Shown here piece by piece: positions 31,415-32,733 of a stretch of DNA of 32,733 nucleotides. The translations under genes and the position numbers were made by a program. How positions within the stretch are numbered: position 1 is the stretch's first letter; every line of letters begins with the position of its first letter. A model generated the notes under the pieces. The model was given only the letters and a program-made list of their open reading frames with translations. It ran no database searches and was not told where the DNA came from. The DNA lies in NCBI GenBank assembly GCA_934565795.1, contig CAKTIM010000023.1:1-32733 (forward strand), written 5' to 3'. This DNA is from an uncultured Oscillospiraceae bacterium (GTDB lineage: Bacteria; Bacillota; Clostridia; Oscillospirales; Oscillospiraceae).

Positions 31415-31464
31415 GGCATACCACAAGGCACATTCTGTCTATGTCATGTGCCCTTTGGTATGCC
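31415..31464. repeat. Long imperfect hairpin in the subunit 1-2 gap
   Basis: The 19-bp arms 31415-31433 and 31446-31464 pair with two mismatches around a 12-nt loop. It lies in the untranslated stretch before subunit 2, so in RNA it could slow or stop transcription or protect an mRNA end. Confidence 0.6.
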
Positions 31465-31488
31465 CGCCGTGCCACAACCACGGCGGAT
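31456..31488 (-). repeat. 33-bp inverted repeat, copy bordering subunit 1 downstream
   Basis: 29 of 33 bases match the reverse complement of 32438-32470. It includes an 8-bp hairpin CCGCCGTG / CACGGCGG. The two copies bracket the whole subunit 1 gene in opposite orientation. Confidence 0.65.
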
Positions 31489-31520
31489 GCATCAAGTTAT
31501 GCGATCATGCCAGGGGGGTT

Positions 31521-31544
31521 CCCGCCCCCCCCTTTGGGGGCGGG
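31521..31544 (-). terminator. GC-rich stem-loop after subunit 1
   Basis: Perfect 9-bp stem CCCGCCCCC / GGGGGCGGG with a 6-nt loop, starting 14 nt after the stop of subunit 1 on the - strand. No T-run follows, so it is a likely 3'-end protector or partial terminator that favours expression of the first subunit. Confidence 0.55.
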
Positions 31545-31558
31545 AGAAATTTTGAAAA

Positions 31559-32395
31559 TTAGGCAGTGGTGTAACCGTAGCTGCTGAACTGAACGCTCAC
31601 ACCCAGGTCGTTGGCGTTGTAGTTATCGGAGTACAGCTTCTGATCTTCACCCTCATACCAGATGTAAATCTCAACTTTGATAGGAGTGCCTTTGTCGTTG
31701 GGAATGGCAGTGCCCTTTGTTACAAGCTGAGAATTTGTATCCTCTGCGGTGCCTTTTTGAGCGAGAGTAACCGTCTTTGTGGTCACTTTATCCGCACCAC
31801 TCGTCCAAGTATAGCCATCGGTGGCATTGGGAACAGGGCCGTAAATGTAGAAAACATTATTGGTATCACTGACAAGACGTACGCCGACTCTCAGAGCAGA
31901 ATCAATATCCTTCTCGTTCGTCCGGGTTACGGTGACATCAGAGACAAACAGACCGCTTGCGGGTTCGTCTACAGAAGTGGAACGAATTTCAAATTTCTGC
32001 ATAACAACATAGTTATTGTCGGTAACATACGTCTTTCCATCTGCGCCCATGACGTCAGCGCTAACATCTTCCCATGTTGTTTTATCGGCAGCGTAATTAT
32101 TAGCTGCGGCAGCCTTCGCGTAAGTCCAGGATTTCAGATCAAAAGTAGAAGCGGGCAGAAGGGTGGCAGCATCCGTCATCTTTGCAGATGCGCTGGTTCC
32201 CCACAGGTCACTGGTTTCACCGGCCCAGCGAATCGCCAAGCCGCCCTCGGACTGGGCCTGAACTTTCATGCCCTCAGCAGTGACAGAGCCAGAAGCGACG
32301 AACCAAGCGTAGGTGGAGCTGCCCAAAGCGATGGCGGCTACCAGAACCATTGCAATGGCTGCCAGCAGTTGGCGTTTGATTGCTTTGGAATTCAT
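31559..32395 (-). CDS. TasA-like secreted subunit 1, putative major fibre subunit
   Basis: A 278-residue exported protein, first of the island, behind a strong AAGGAGGAA. Leader core at 10-28 and SSTYAWFVASGS with A30-W31, as in SipW-dependent TasA/camelysin proteins; TLLPASTFDL corresponds to the L-PVST block; VEIYIWYEGEDQKLY (241-255) corresponds to EGCDxxC but without either Cys, and the protein has no Cys at all. G+C is visibly lower than in subunits 2-5. First position, strong binding site, a hairpin directly after it and loss of Cys fit an abundant polymerising subunit (inference). Confidence 0.85.
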   Translation of the reverse strand: MNSKAIKRQLLAAIAMVLVAAIALGSSTYAWFVASGSVTAEGMKVQAQSEGGLAIRWAGETSDLWGTSASAKMTDAATLLPASTFDLKSWTYAKAAAANNYAADKTTWEDVSADVMGADGKTYVTDNNYVVMQKFEIRSTSVDEPASGLFVSDVTVTRTNEKDIDSALRVGVRLVSDTNNVFYIYGPVPNATDGYTWTSGADKVTTKTVTLAQKGTAEDTNSQLVTKGTAIPNDKGTPIKVEIYIWYEGEDQKLYSDNYNANDLGVSVQFSSYGYTTA

Positions 32396-32437
32396 AGAAT
32401 TTCCTCCTTATCATTTTCCCGGTTCCCCGGGTTCTAT

Positions 32438-32470
32438 ATCCACCGCGGTTGTGGCACGGGGGGTATACCA
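32438..32470 (+). repeat. 33-bp inverted repeat, copy upstream of subunit 1
   Basis: Partner of 31456-31488 in opposite orientation (29/33). It lies 43 bp upstream of the ATG of subunit 1, where promoter elements would be expected. Confidence 0.65.
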
Positions 32471-32481
32471 ATTTTTCGCAC

Positions 32482-32524
32482 GCACCCATCCGTAGGGGTC
32501 GGCAATTTGTCGACCCGTGGCCTG
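32482..32524 (+). repeat. 43-bp direct repeat, copy 1, with GTAGGGGTCGG palindrome
   Basis: Matches 32691-32733 at 42 of 43 positions. Core palindrome at 32491-32517. Confidence 0.8.
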
Positions 32525-32625
32525 GCGGTTTCCAATCGGTGCGTTGAGTGGCGTGTAACCAAAACATTCTGCCGCCCGCGAGGGCGAAACCATTCACCGT
32601 ACTGCCTCAATTTCGGAAGCCAGCG

Positions 32626-32650
32626 GAGCGGCAGATTGCCGCCCCCTACG
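32626..32650 (-). repeat. Palindromic repeat related to the GTAGGGGGCGGCAA type
   Basis: On the - strand it reads GTAGGGGGCGGCAATCTGCC, a variant of the other families with arms GGCGGCA / TGCCGCT. It lies between the two 43-bp direct repeats. Confidence 0.55.
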
Positions 32651-32690
32651 AGGCGGGGAGACACCCACCGCACCAGGGGAGACACTTGCC

Positions 32691-32733
32691 GCACCCATCC
32701 GTAGGGGTCGGCAATTTGTCGACCCGCGGCCTG
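32691..32733 (+). repeat. 43-bp direct repeat, copy 2, with GTAGGGGTCGG palindrome
   Basis: Ends at the window edge and may continue. It lies 209 bp from copy 1. The stretch 32471-32733 holds only these repeats; no gene is supported there. Confidence 0.8.

Noticed and set aside
31367..31426. Longer subunit 2 starting upstream of TTG 31366
   Set aside because: The extension translates a hairpin region and has no ribosome binding site, while the TTG has AAAGGAG at 8 nt.
31415..31558. Riboswitch or structured ncRNA between subunits 1 and 2
   Set aside because: Only simple hairpins are visible. I recognise no conserved riboswitch core, and part of the sequence is a repeat that recurs at 32438.
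20218..32395. Type IV pilin or sortase-built pilus locus
   Set aside because: No prepilin peptidase, GspE/PilT ATPase, sortase or LPXTG motif. The leaders are followed by AWF-type sites and SipW-like peptidases instead.

Overview
The window looks like a G+C-rich Gram-positive Clostridia chromosome, probably a gut-type lineage (Oscillospirales or Christensenellales; this placement is inference). The reasons are a CUT1 sugar operon without its own ATPase, strong AAGGAGG ribosome binding sites, ER-type (SipW-like) signal peptidases serving TasA-like secreted subunits, and short palindromic repeats of the GTAGGGGCGG / GTAGGGGTCGG kind scattered between genes. No tRNA, rRNA, CRISPR array, phage gene or transposase gene was seen.

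Left part (1-8.4 kb, + strand). After the tail of an unidentified gene and its terminator-like hairpin comes a compact operon for alpha-1,6-linked glucans: solute-binding protein, two CUT1 permeases, a cytoplasmic GH66 dextranase-family enzyme, an AraC-type regulator, a DUF624/YesL-like membrane protein and a GH13 oligo-1,6-glucosidase. The GH66 catalytic Asp/Glu pair and a Val directly after the GH13 nucleophile both point to isomalto-oligosaccharides. A strong hairpin follows the binding-protein gene, and two candidate promoters plus a palindrome precede it. 8.36-8.67 kb is a convergent terminator zone with a small MITE-like inverted repeat.

Right part (8.7-32.4 kb, - strand; read right to left). 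This is the unusual part. Thirteen genes face the same way, mostly with tiny gaps: five paralogous TasA/camelysin-like secreted subunits (32.4-27.6 kb), a SipW-like signal peptidase, a membrane-anchored McrB-like AAA+ ATPase, a DUF2357 (McrC N-terminal-like) protein whose nuclease is replaced by a long coiled coil, a second SipW-like peptidase, three more TasA-like subunits, and a 3831-residue secreted giant with a Pro/Thr/Glu stalk, duplicated modules and GLUG-type beta-helix repeats but no wall-sorting signal. I infer an envelope machine that makes and assembles a surface fibre or matrix, with the ATPase/DUF2357 pair as a cytoplasmic motor or scaffold and the giant as tip, adhesin or matrix protein. 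No named system that I know has this composition.

The two long gaps in this island (31.37-31.56 and 29.19-29.68 kb) and the region upstream of the first gene are filled with hairpins and interspersed palindromic repeats. One repeat supplies a stop codon, and a 33-bp inverted pair brackets the first subunit gene. The operon promoter was not identified and may lie beyond the right edge.
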